A stretch of DNA of 64,000 bases from the NCBI RefSeq assembly GCF_011745365.1, contig NW_024468912.1:806001-870000 (forward strand), in the 5' to 3' direction. The DNA is from Cryphonectria parasitica EP155 (lineage: Eukaryota; Ascomycota; Sordariomycetes; Diaporthales; Cryphonectriaceae). Shown piece by piece: positions 11,853-22,230 of this stretch. The first letter of the stretch is position 1, and the number at the start of each line of letters is the position of its first letter. A program made the translations under genes and the position numbers. The notes under the pieces are model-generated. The model did no database searches. It was not told where the DNA came from and saw only the letters and a program-made list of their open reading frames with translations.

Positions 11853-13935
11853 ATGGCTGCTACCACGACTGGCACAGCGCCACCAAGCAGCCTGTCTGCC
11901 AACGACAACATCACTCGCTTTGCAGCGCCTAGCAGGCCTCTCACCCCCCTGCCTGGCCATGCCCTCTTCAACGACAAGACGAGATGTTTCGTCTACGGCA
12001 TGCAGCCCCGTGCCGTCCAGGGCATGCTCGATTTCGACTTCATCTGCAAGCGCGCTACCCCCTCGGTCGCCGGCATCATCTACACCTTTGGCGGTCAGTT
12101 TGTGAGCAAGATGTACTGGGGCACAAGCGAGACCCTCCTGCCTGTCTACCAGGAGGTCTCCAAGGCCATCTCCAAGCACCCTGACGTCGACGTTGTCGTC
12201 AACTTCGCCTCCTCCCGAAGTGTCTACAGCTCCACCTTGGAGCTGATGGAGAATCCCCAGATCAAGACCATCGCCATCATCGCTGAGGGTGTGCCAGAGA
12301 GGGTAAGTCACCAAAAGCCACCTATCCCAGCGGAGTAGAGGGGGTTTTTTTCTTCTTCATATAGTGAGGTCCAGACAACCAAGGCTGACATGAGGAGGAC
12401 AGCGCGCTCGTGAAATTGCGCACGTGGCTAAGAAGAAGGGTGTGACCATCATCGGTCCTGCTACCGTCGGTGGCATCAAGCCCGGCTGCTTCAAGATCGG
12501 CAACACGGGTGGTATGATGGACAACATCGTCGCCTCCAAGCTGTACCGCAAGGGCTCCGTTGCCTACGTCTCCAAGTCTGGTGGTATGTCCAATGAGCTC
12601 AACAACATCATCTCGAACAACACGGATGGTGTCTACGAGGGTGTGGCCATTGGTGGTGACCGGTATCCCGGCACCACCTTCATCGACCACATGCTGCGGT
12701 ACCAGGCCGACCCGGAGTGCAAGGTCATGGTGCTGCTTGGCGAGGTCGGTGGCGTTGAGGAGTACAAGGTCATCGAGGCCGTCAAGCAAGGCGTCATCAC
12801 CAAGCCCATCGTCGCGTGGGCCATCGGTACCTGCGCCAGCATGTTCAAGACGGAGGTGCAATTCGGCCACGCCGGTTCCTTTGCCAACTCTCAGCTCGAG
12901 ACGGCGGCCATGAAGAACAAGAAGATGGCCGAGGCTGGCTTCCACGTGCCCAAGACCTTTGAGGACATGCCCAGCCTCCTGAAGCAGGTCTACGACGATC
13001 TCGTGTCCAAGGGCACCATCAAGCCCCAGGCCGAGCCTGCGGTGCCCAAGATCCCTATGGACTACTCTTGGGCGCAGGAGCTCGGCCTCATCCGCAAGCC
13101 GGCCGCCTTCATCTCCACCATCTCTGACGATCGTGGCCAGGAGCTCCTGTACGCGGGCATGCCCATCTCTGACGTCTTCAAGGAGGACATTGGTATCGGC
13201 GGTGTCATGTCTCTGCTGTGGTTCCGCCGCCGTCTGCCGGACTACGCCTCCAAGTTCCTGGAGATGGTCCTCATGCTCACGGCCGACCACGGTCCCGCCG
13301 TGTCTGGTGCCATGAACACCATCATCACCACACGTGCCGGCAAGGACCTGATCAGCGCGCTGGTCAGCGGTCTGCTCACCATCGGCTCCCGTTTCGGTGG
13401 TGCGCTGGACGGTGCCGCTGAGGAGTTCACCAAGGCCTTCGACAAGGGCCTCAGCCCTCGTGACTTTGTCGACTCGATGCGCAAGGCCAACAAGCTCATC
13501 CCCGGTATCGGCCACCGCATCAAGTCGCGGAATAACCCTGATCTGCGTGTCGAGCTCGTCAAGGAGTTTGTCAAGTCCAGGTTCCCCAGCTCCAAGCTGC
13601 TCGACTACGCTCTGGCGGTCGAGACGGTCACCACCTCCAAGAAGGACAACCTGATCCTGAACGTGGACGGCTGTATTGCCGTCTGCTTCGTGGACCTGCT
13701 CCGCAACTGCGGTGCCTTCAGCGCTGAGGAGGCTGAGGACTACCTGTCGATGGGTGTCTTGAACGGACTGTTCGTGCTCGGCCGGTCGATTGGTCTTATT
13801 GCCCACTTCCTCGACCAGAAGAGACTGCGGACTGGCCTGTACCGTCACCCCTGGGACGACATCACGTACCTGCTGCCCCAGCTGTCCCAGCAGGGGCGGC
13901 CAGGTGGCGAGGGCCGTGTCGAGGTGTCGGTGTAA
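11853..13935 (+). CDS. acl1: ATP-citrate lyase subunit 1 (CoA-ligase/citrate-synthase-like subunit)
   Basis: Two exons, 11853-12302 and 12403-13935, giving 660 residues. It matches the C-terminal half of animal ATP-citrate lyase. Blocks include [14 protein letters not shown] near the start, [27 protein letters not shown], and QFGHAG with the catalytic phospho-histidine at about residue 306. The citrate-synthase-like end carries [35 protein letters not shown] and GLYRHPWDD. It releases acetyl-CoA once joined to subunit 2. The intron (100 nt, GTAAGT...CAG, CTGAC branch site) joins [16 protein letters not shown] in phase 0. Codons are strongly biased to C or G in the third position, as expected of a highly expressed gene. 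Confidence 0.96.
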
Positions 13936-14963
13936 AATTGCAAATGGAAAGGGGGAAGAAGAGGGGGAACAGGAGAAGAGAGAAGTTGTTCGAGATATGT
14001 ATCTAGAAGTCAATGTGCAGAATGGGGCTACTCCATTTTCTGTGATGCCCTGTGTCGTAATGAATAGCTCCAGGCTGGTTTTGCCGCGGTTCTTAGCAAA
14101 TAGAAGGGAATTTGAAATTGAGCACATCAACATTACACACAACAAGTTTCTGCCTCCTGCTTGCTGCTGTACTTTTGGAAAGCGAGGGTTGTTTATTGTC
14201 ACTTTTTTTTCTTCTTATTTTTTTTTTTTTAGCCAGCTCAATCGTCCACGCACTGCGTCACTTGTCCAAGGACGGGTTCTATGGCATGACAGGGGTATAG
14301 GGTAAGACACATAGCAAATTTGATGCCTGTCCCAACACGAAATTCACCCACAGGCTCACTCCTCAGTAGGGTAATACAATATGTATGCATGGCACATGCA
14401 GGAACTAGATCGTTCCGCTCCTGCCTGTGCACTGCATAGCATTTCAATTGAAAGTCAGGGTCAAGGTGTGCACGGACCATTTCTTCGTACTTTCTTAGCC
14501 TGCCGGGAGTCGCGTCTTCCTGGGGATTTTTCTGTACGACCTTGCATCATCCGAATTACACTTCTGAGGCGACGATGACGACCCAGGATTGAGATCTCTC
14601 TTCGACTTTGGATAGTACTGGCACCACTTTCTGGGATTTACATCGTACACATATATCTCCACTGGGTCTCGCGACCGTGCTGGCCAGGGAAGACAGCTAG
14701 AAGGTAGGAGCAAAGACCTCAATTCCTCTTCCTCAGCAGACTTGATGAAGAGCCCGCCCGCCCTATACTGCCCTGTCCCGTGCTCATACAATCTCTCCTG
14801 CCAGACTCTTATCAGACTCCTGTCCCTCGAACCCAAGCCGAAGCATCGACCAAGGAAAGATCAACAGAAGAGGGCAATCCGTCCCACCCTAATCAACCCC
14901 TTAACCCGCCGTTACCAAAAAGCATCCAACCCCCCCCCCCCTCTCTCCCCCAATTTCAACAAA
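13936..14963. other. intergenic: acl1 3'UTR and uL30m promoter/leader
   Basis: No gene seen. A T-rich tract lies at about 14200-14232, downstream of acl1. A run of twelve C at 14930-14941 ends 22 bases before the next start codon and would lie in the uL30m leader. Confidence 0.5.
14930..14941. repeat. C12 mononucleotide run in the uL30m leader
   Basis: Twelve consecutive C directly upstream of the start codon region of the mitochondrial ribosomal protein gene. Confidence 0.9.
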
Positions 14964-15245
14964 ATGGCCACCACCCGCCCAGCCACCTCCTTCTTTCGCA
15001 TAACCCTCCACCGCTCCTCAATAGGCATGCCCCAGCGCACCCGCGACGTCCTCGCCGCCCTAGGTCTGCACAAGCGCGGCCGCACCGTCTACCACCCTGT
15101 CCACCCGCAGTTTGCAGGCATGATCATGAAGGTAAAGGAGCTGGTGCGTGTGGAGGAGGTGGATAGTAGGCCGAGTGCAGCAGAGATAAGGGCCGCGCGG
15201 ACACCGGAGAAGGGGTACTGGGTTGAGAAGAGGGCGGAGAGGTGA
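14964..15245 (+). CDS. mitochondrial large-subunit ribosomal protein uL30m (Mrpl33 type)
   Basis: Single exon, 93 residues. [34 protein letters not shown] is the bacterial L30-like core: an RITLxRS strand, then the helix with the LGL..R motif. It is followed by a fungal tail of about 45 residues ([12 protein letters not shown]). The protein is a structural part of the mitochondrial large ribosomal subunit. Length fits the yeast Mrpl33 family (about 86-100 residues). The N-terminus [13 protein letters not shown] is basic and could serve as targeting signal. The ATG at 14964 is the only start that precedes the domain in frame. Confidence 0.88.
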   Translation: MATTRPATSFFRITLHRSSIGMPQRTRDVLAALGLHKRGRTVYHPVHPQFAGMIMKVKELVRVEEVDSRPSAAEIRAARTPEKGYWVEKRAER

Positions 15246-16708
15246 AGCAAGAGGAGGAGGAGGAGGAGGGAGAGTTGGCGGGGGCGGATGCTGGCAGGAC
15301 TCTCTTCTCGAACTTTGGAGGGTGTTAGTAGAGGGGCCACGCAGATACGCGGGAAACCCAGACGTATCGCCAGCTCGACCGGCTTGGACAATGCCGATGA
15401 AGACACACATGGTCTGAAGAACAGTCCGTTTGGACAGGTAGTCAGAAACGCTACACACAGGGAGGTATGCTTCAGTCATGTCTACGTTAGAGGAAGGGAG
15501 CGGATTTGCGGACCATTATCATGCCACCATGCTGGAACGTTGCTGTTAGACACTCCTACGATGGATATGGGGATGTCTGGATGGATGAGGGGGAAAGACT
15601 GTACATATGTATTTGCCTGCCATACACTTACACTGGCTCAAATCCCATCATCTTTACAAGCTCTTCGTCATGGCACGACCAATTTTCTGATTGACCAAGT
15701 CTCTCACAAAGAAGGAAAGGACGGGCATCACAAGAACTGTTTCATGTACCGGGTTCATTCTCTATGAAATAGCTTCCCGTCTCCGAGCCTTTTCATCATC
15801 TAGCCCAGAAATGCCTGGGCGCCGTCGACAGACGTCGTTGATCAAAGCTTAAGACGAAAATTAAAGAAGCTGGAAAAAAAACAGAAAGAGCTGGGGAAAG
15901 AGTCCGTCCACAAGTTTATCCAGCAGACCTCTGCCGCGGCAGACAAAACAATTTGGCCGCCTCCCTTGATCGTGCAAATGGTACGAGAAACACGTCGTAC
16001 TTTTCAAGGTCCTCCTCGCGCGTGCCACACTTGCTGCCCCCCCCCCCCCCGGCCCATATTACAGTGAACCCCCCTCTGTAACTTTGTAAGTCCGCAAGTC
16101 GTAATGGTTCCGCTCCGGAGACTAAGAAGGCCAGCATGTCCTCTCTTAGAGTGTACCGTGGCCTTAAATCATAAAGTGTAGCAGAACAAGAGATCAAAAG
16201 ACCGCAATTTAGAGAAATTAGAGGCCGAGATCCAAGCTTTTGTATGATCTTATGCCTCCTCATATAAGGTGAGCAAGAACAGAAGGCTTTCTTGGTCATG
16301 TGCCTCATCAACAGTGAACAGAGGTAGAAAGGCAGGTTCACCAGGCCCCTTCAAAACCCACAGGACCAAGAGAAAAGTCTAAGAAAGAATAAAAGTACAA
16401 ATTTTGTTCGTGATGAACCCAGATGCTATGGGTTATTTTGGTCTCTCAGACAAGAAATGGTGTTGTGTCGAGAGCTTGAATCTGGAATCTTTTGTCTGCA
16501 GAGTGAGGAAAAGGCATTCAACTCGGTAATGCACCGAAGGCTGGATGCGAGAAGGACGAAGAAAACGAAAGGGATGGTTGTGACAAATGGTCGCAGGTTC
16601 GGCTGATATTGTGTTGGTGCGAAGTGTGTTTGGCGTTGCGCATGAGGGAGGTAGTGGGCGGTTCGAGAACTTCCTTGAGCTCTTCCCTTGCGCAGTACGC
16701 GAGCTGAC
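15246..16708. other. intergenic, no gene seen
   Basis: About 1.5 kb with no recognisable gene on either strand. It contains a run of 14 C at 16037-16050. The right part presumably carries the 3'UTR of the Eaf3-type gene. Confidence 0.5.
16037..16050. repeat. C14 mononucleotide run
   Basis: Fourteen consecutive C in intergenic DNA. Confidence 0.9.
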
Positions 16709-17005
16709 TTAGGTTGCTCTCTTGCGGCGAGAACGAGTTCGGCGTTCCCTCTTGGGAGAAGGAGAAAACTCCTCGTCACCGTCGTCTGCGACCGTCTGCG
16801 GGCTGTCCAGGTCTTCGTTGCAGCCGGCGCCGGCCTTCCTCTTCCCAAGGATCTTTGCGTCAGAGCCACCCTGGTTCTGCGCGTGTCTCTTGTTCTTGGA
16901 ATTTCCCTCGCCATTCAGGGATATCGTAGGGCCAGAAATTCCCTCGTTGCTCAATGAGTCCGTAGGCGCGACACTGGTCTGCACGGACTCGGACGCGTCG
17001 GATCC
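16709..17005 (-). other. in-frame 98-codon extension downstream of the Eaf3 stop
   Basis: Directly after the TAG at 17008-17006 the Eaf3 reading frame continues without a stop for 98 sense codons, to a TAA at 16711-16709. It has no ATG of its own. The implied peptide looks like a disordered fungal nuclear tail: Ser/Asn/Gly-rich, then acidic (DDGDEEFSPSP), then very basic (KRERRTRSRRKRAT), a likely nuclear-localisation signal. It could be a readthrough product, the remnant of a longer C-terminus, or chance in GC-rich DNA. Known Eaf3 proteins normally end where this one has its TAG. Confidence 0.4.
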
Positions 17006-19531
17006 CTAACCGCGCGCCTTTTCCACATATTCAGTGCCGGGAACCATGTATTCATCGAGGAAGTAAGTCTCGTAATTCTTGCAAAGCCAGTTGGTAAATT
17101 TGACAAGCTCTTCGCGGAGGCGCGTGACGGACTGCAGATCCATGTTTGTTTGGGTGATCAGCTCCGGCAGAGACACTGGCCATTTAGTTAGCTTACTTCG
17201 GCAAGAAAAGGAGGAGGAACCCCCCAAGGTAACAACTTACCAAGCAATCGGCTCAGGTGTTCAGCACCGTATGTGGTGCTTGGTCCTTGCTCTCCGTTCC
17301 ACTCCTTCAGCTGCTCAGCGTACTGCAGGCGCTCGAATCTAACGCCAATGTTAGTCACTCCGCAACATGCACAGAAATTGCAGTCATGGGTAGCCTCACC
17401 GATACAGCAGAATCCTACCAAGGGCTTTGTCAAAGTACTCTCGAAGGCCGCTGATGGTCTCCTCCAGGATATCGATCTGTGTGTCATCGCCCGCACGGCA
17501 GGGCTTTTCATAATCCAGGTAGTCCTGAAGGATTTTCTCCACGGTCGCCTTCTTGTGTGGGAGTTCCACAAGCTGCTGGTTCTTGGTGACGTTCTCCCAG
17601 TCATCGACAAGCAAACCCTTCAAGTGATCGGGGAACCATAGCTTGATAGACGGTTTGCTGTGAAACGAATCTTCCTGTTCACTATTGTCAACATTTGCCT
17701 TCTCGTGGCCTCTCTCGGACTTCCATCCCAAAATGACGTTTAAGACAGCAGCTGTGACGCGATGCTTGTCTGTTTCTCCAGACGGCAGAATGAAGTCAAC
17801 ACCCAAAATAGAGGCGTACTCCCGGACTGGGGATCGCAACTTTACGCCCCGGGAGTCATTAGCCTCTGCGGGCTGGCTGTCCACAGATGGACTATCGGGC
17901 TGGGGGTTCTCTGTCAGGCATGATAGCTTGAGCTTGATTCGCTTCGTGGGTGGTGCATGCATGGTGGCATCAGGATCGTCGTGGTCATGCGTTCTCTTCC
18001 CGGCGCCGAGCTTCTCAGCACCGGATGCGGCAGACTTGTTGTGGCCGGCTGAAGACGCGCCCTCGTTGGTGCCCTGCGGCTTGGGGCGTCGGGGCTGCTT
18101 TGTGGGCCTGAAGGAAGCGCTGCCAGGACGACCATTCCCAGAAGGTGCGTCGCCCTGAGGCTTCTCATCCTTTGTGTGAGCCTCTGCCTGGTTGAGGCCA
18201 CCGTACTCGCACTCGAAGTGTCGCTTGAAGCAAGCCTCACAAGGCCGCTGTCCATCGCATTTGGTCTTTTTTATGCGACACATGCCGCAAGCTCGCCCAA
18301 TGCGGGGGGTTTTCGTCTGTCTCTCGCCATCCTCCTCAGCTTTGCGCTTCTTGGAAGCGGAAGGCTTGGATTGCTTCTGTAAAGTAGCAGTATTTTCTAT
18401 TTTCTCTTTGCGATCGATATTGGCCTTCTTCGTAGCTGCGGTCTTTGGCTGAGGCCTCTTCTTGGGTGCTGCCGTAGCTGACTTGATTCGGCTGCTGTCC
18501 TTGGACTGCTTCTCGGTAGGCTTAATCTCGCAAGCCTCGGACACATGATCTTTGATGCCTTGCGTCTCAGGGTTGGCAGATGCTGTCGACGGGGGGCAGT
18601 CATGAATTCCATCATTCATAACGGCTAGAGGAGCATTCGAACAAGTGCTTGGGCCAGCGTTGCTGGGATTTATCTGCTGGCCAGAGGAGATAGGCGGAAA
18701 GTTTCGAGCCAGCCTCGCCATGTGGACATCGGCGCGCCACTGATCCTGACTCGCTGCATCATCATCAGCCGATGGGATGTCATTATTGCCGAGTGTGCTT
18801 CGCAAGGCGCTGATGGGAGGTTGTACATCCAGTTGTCCCCGACATAACGAAGAAGAGGTCGCAACCCGGTCTCCGTCCTGATTGTCGGTGACCGTGGGGC
18901 CTTGTCCTCGCAATCGTCTGCTGCTGCGAATAAGAGGAGGAATCTCTGCCGCGCCCGCAGCCTTTCTGGTAGCCAAAGTGTCACGTCGCCCCTTGCGCGC
19001 CTTCTGGGCAATGGGATCGCGTAAGGTTCCGAGAGCCTGCAGCTGGTTCTCGCGCTGAGCATCTCGTACCTCTTGGTTGAAATGAGCGCGATCCTCAGGG
19101 GCAACACCAGCGGTTGGAAGAATTGTATCGTGTGGGACGCCATCGTACCAATCGATGATGCCGGCCGGGGCTTTGCCATCGCCATCCTTTGCTGCTTCCA
19201 CTCGCGGGTGCTCCTTGTCCTTGTTCTTATCGGCAGCAGTCTGCCTTTTGGTAGGTTTCTTGACCTTGGCATCCTCGACCTTCATGTGAATGATAGGCGG
19301 GTTCTGCAAGACAGGCACATCATCGACCATCTTGACGTAGCGGTCCGTGAACCGATTCAGCGGATTAATTCCAAGGGCCCAAGGGCGCTTGAAGTCAACT
19401 TGCACACCAGCTTCAGCCCACTCCTTCTCCTTCTTTGCGAATTCTTTGGTCGTCTCCTCGACACACAAGGCTGCATCGCTGTCTGGAGCCGTAAGGGCCT
19501 CAGGCTGGGTCGTGGAGCCAGAGCGAGACAT
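17006..19531 (-). CDS. possible Zn2Cys6-MRG protein from an internal start
   Basis: An ATG at 19531 (MSRSGSTTQ) opens a frame that runs unbroken through a Zn2Cys6 binuclear cluster into the MRG exon used by the Eaf3-type gene; with the last two Eaf3 introns it would give 799 residues. The cluster spans residues 415-441 with spacing CX2CX6CX5CX2CX6C, as in fungal DNA-binding regulators. Around it lie long Ser/Pro/Lys-rich disordered stretches with several basic nuclear signals. Alternatively, an acceptor at 19613-19614 (CTTAG, exon from 19612) is in phase 0 with the chromo exon and would give a chromo-Zn2Cys6-MRG protein of 960 residues with an 807-nt intron. The cluster argues for real coding. 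Whether it is a nested gene, an alternative first exon or part of one large gene needs transcript data. Confidence 0.5.
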
Positions 19532-20821
19532 TGTAGAGAGTATCAGGTAGAGAAGTAGGTGAGATGGTGGTGATTCCAAGACTTCGACGCAGCTGATGTG
19601 GCGAAGATGATGCTAAGGGTGCGGGGATTGATGCAGATGGTGCAACAGTTCCTCATGTGCAAATGAAAGAGTATCTTGCGATGGGGGGGTGAAGGGCTGA
19701 CCAGAGGAAGTCGATGTAAGGTGATGTTGAGACGCGTCCTAGGACAAGTGATGCAAACGCGACCTGTGATAGGCGACACGAACTCACTCAACCTTCTGGA
19801 ACCAAAGGACAGAAATGTCGAGACTGAAACAATGCTGAACACAGAACGCGTTGTTGCAGATCGTGGCTTGAAGGTTGCTGTCGGCAGATGGCTGGTGGGA
19901 GTTCGACGGGATGTAGATGGTGCGAGATTCAGATCAAGCCCGAAGCTGATGGATGATGAGCAGGCTTGATGGAATAAAACCAAGTGCAGGTTGGAAAGAA
20001 TCCAACAAAGAGATAGTTGCTGAGGTTGTTGATTTCGAAGTTGGTGGTGGTGCAGGTTGTTGTTTAAAGTTGCTTTCAAGTAGAAAAGCTGCAGCTATTG
20101 TTGTGCTGCCCCGTCCCAACTTTTCACAATGGGGTGTTTTTGCAATGTCAATAGCAGAGATAGAAGCTGCTGTAGCAGTCCATTCAGGTAGTTTGACCAC
20201 AATAACAACCAAGATGGATGACAAGGTCCCAAGTGAAGTGGGTGACAGGATGGATGCCCCAACCTTTCCTAGCCCTGAAGCCCAGCCCTTTCCGCCATCT
20301 CTACTCTCCTTCTCTTCGTTGACGTGTTCCGGGATACTCCAATATGCCAGAAAACTCACAACAGATGGATACGAAACGTAATGGGAGCACAATAGGAAAA
20401 TTTTAAGGGCAGTACTCACAAGCTCCATATCAAAGTCCCTCGTCCGTCGCGGGCCCCGCCCAGACGCGGTCGCAGCACCTCCCGTCCGCTCCTCGCTGCC
20501 ACGAGCAGAGCTGAAGTCTGAGCCATTCTTCAGAGCAGCCTTCTTGGCGGGCTTTGAATGCTTCTGCATATTCGCGCGGGCCTGGTCCATGAGCTGCTTG
20601 GCAAGTTCTCTGTTCTCATCGTTGAACTTGCGGATGCGGTCCTGAGGCACCCAGTCATCCCAAGAAGCCTTCCACCCCTTGTAGTGAATCTTGTACAAGT
20701 ATAGTCCATCATCACTTGGCTGGATCTCGAGGATCTTGGCCTCATAGAGCATCTCGTGGTGGAAGCATAGGACCTTTTCGTCCTTGCTGTAGGGCGCGTT
20801 CTGAGTCTTAGTTGGGGCCAT
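17006..20821 (-). CDS. eaf3: Eaf3/MRG15-type chromo-MRG chromatin protein
   Basis: Proposed exons on the minus strand: 20821-20420, 17674-17400, 17338-17241 and 17175-17006, giving 314 residues, the usual size. Exon 1 is the chromo-barrel (KVLCFHHEMLYEAKIL, then HYKGWKASWDDWVP), followed by a basic linker. The remaining exons form the MRG domain (LVDDWENVTKNQQLV, ILEETISGLREYFDKALGRILLYRFER, TYGAEHLSRLLVSLPEL, FTNWLCKNYETYF). Known family members read methylated H3K36 within NuA4 acetyltransferase and Rpd3S deacetylase complexes. Joins: DMEL|EDSFH (phase 0), LLYR|FERL, and RLL|VSLPEL; all keep frame with GT-AG ends. Intron 1 would be 2745 nt, extreme for a fungus, and contains a same-strand frame with a Zn2Cys6 motif (separate entry). 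Domain identity is certain; the transcript structure across the long intron is not. Confidence 0.75.
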
Positions 20822-21302
20822 CCTTGCCGGTTCCCTTGAGAAGTCTTGTCTCTACCGGTAGTTTTTACCAAAGAACAGGGTGAAAAGTGCCCAGGGCTAT
20901 AGAAAAAAACGCAAGAGAGTTTTTCGAGTGGTCTGGATGAAACGCGAGATCTCAAGGCTCGACTGTGGGTGATTCTGACAGCTTAGAGGGTAGGAATGAA
21001 AGTGAGCACGAAGTCACAGAGACAGTGAAGGAGGCTAGGTCGGCTGGCGTCACGGGACCAGGCGATTCAGGGGCGTCAAAACGCGTCTCGGGAAGGAACG
21101 GTTACTCGCAACATTCTCCAATACGGGCACAAGGGAAAGCAATAGTGAACAAAGCCCCTCCGGCGCCTGGAGGCTATTCGCATCTTATTCCCCTTTTCCG
21201 ATTCATTCGTGTTCCTGACTCACAAGTCTGTGATCTCTCCGAGACGCCAGATTTTCTACAGAAAGAATACATTAAAAAAAGAGACTACCACGGCAGGGCA
21301 AC
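20822..21302. promoter_or_regulatory. divergent promoter between the Eaf3-type and Cnl2/Nkp2-type genes
   Basis: A 481-base interval between start codons on opposite strands. It contains a TGACTCA element at 21216-21222, the core bound by Gcn4/CPC-1-type bZIP factors; a single copy is weak evidence of regulation. No other gene seen. Confidence 0.4.
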
Positions 21303-22028
21303 ATGGCACCCACTGAAGCGACGATCCTCACCAACTACCTGCTGGTTCCGGCACAGTTGCCAGCAATCATCTCGCTCAGGGAATTCACAGAACTGTTCCC
21401 ACGTTCTCAACAGTCATCACCACAGATCCGAAGACTATATAGAGACCTGCAGACCCAGAGAAACGCGCTTATTGACGATGTTGCAGCCAATATCGAGCAT
21501 GAGGCGAGGCGCGGCAAGGTGCTGCGACGCGAGGCTTTAAGAGCCAAGAGGGAGGCCGAGAGCCAAGAAGTGGACGATGAAATCGATGTCGAGAGAGCAG
21601 TACGATTTTCTTTTTCCTTCTTTTCTCCCTCGTTCCTGTTAACCCCCACTTCTCTGTTTTTTTTTGGGGGGGGGGGGGGGGAGTCATTCTATTATTTTAC
21701 CGTTTTCTCCCTTGCCCAACATTGGGTGGCCGAATTCAACACTGGGTTTCGCTAACCACGAGACAAGCTTTACGGACCCGCTTCAAGGGCCTCAGGCCTG
21801 AAGCACAACATCAGCTCCATAATCCCAGAGCTGGACAGTGCCGTGGAGGAACTAGATGCTGCAGTCAAGAACCTCGAGGATGAGGAGGCCGAGTTGCGAC
21901 AGTCGATCAGACAGACTGTCGGCAGCATGAGCGATCTTCGTTACGGCAGACTTTCAAACGCGCAGTTGAGCAAGCAGGTCCTTGATGGGCTTCAGACGGT
22001 CCAAGAGACATGCGAAGCAAAGAAATGA
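21303..22028 (+). CDS. Cnl2/Nkp2-family inner kinetochore protein
   Basis: Two exons, 21303-21599 and 21768-22028, giving 185 residues. The N-terminal block (ILTNYLLVPAQLPAIISLREF, then FPRSQQSSPQIRRLYRDLQTQR) is the Cnl2/Nkp2 signature. The C-terminal half is predicted coiled coil (LDAAVKNLEDEEAELRQSI). Known relatives are constitutive centromere-associated subunits: S. pombe Cnl2 in the Mis6-Sim4 group and yeast Nkp2 bound to the COMA complex. The intron joins ERA|LYGPASRASG in phase 0, has a CTAAC branch site, and contains a T9 run followed directly by a G16 run. The gene is divergent from the Eaf3-type gene and convergent with the next gene, with about 200 bases between the stops. Confidence 0.85.
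21666..21681. repeat. G16 run inside the Cnl2/Nkp2 intron
   Basis: Sixteen consecutive G on the transcribed sense strand, preceded by nine T, within intron 1. On the RNA this is a strong candidate for quadruplex or hnRNP binding, and it is an assembly-sensitive site. Confidence 0.9.
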
Positions 22029-22230
22029 ATATTTCATGACCCGGCGAAGGGAGTGTACTATCATGCAACACGGGTCCGCATTACCTATAATCCCGGGCAC
22101 CCATGGCCTACCAGTCCAGCCAACCGACAATTACCAAATCAGAAAAGTCTTCCCGATTATACCGACGTCACATCAACAACTCTTGCCCATACACTATACC
22201 TTCCATTTTCTCTCCCAAACAGACGACGTC

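Noticed and set aside
12322..14202. Open frame of 626 codons antisense to acl1
   Set aside because: Same cause: strong codon bias on the sense strand of a conserved gene.
19934..20419. Continuation of the Eaf3 chromo exon through its intron as a 295-residue product
   Set aside because: A strong GTGAGT donor at the expected place in the family and loss of any MRG domain make read-through an intron-retention artefact.
20965..21540. Plus-strand frame overlapping the Cnl2/Nkp2 promoter and first exon
   Set aside because: It is out of frame with the conserved Cnl2/Nkp2 block and has no domain of its own.
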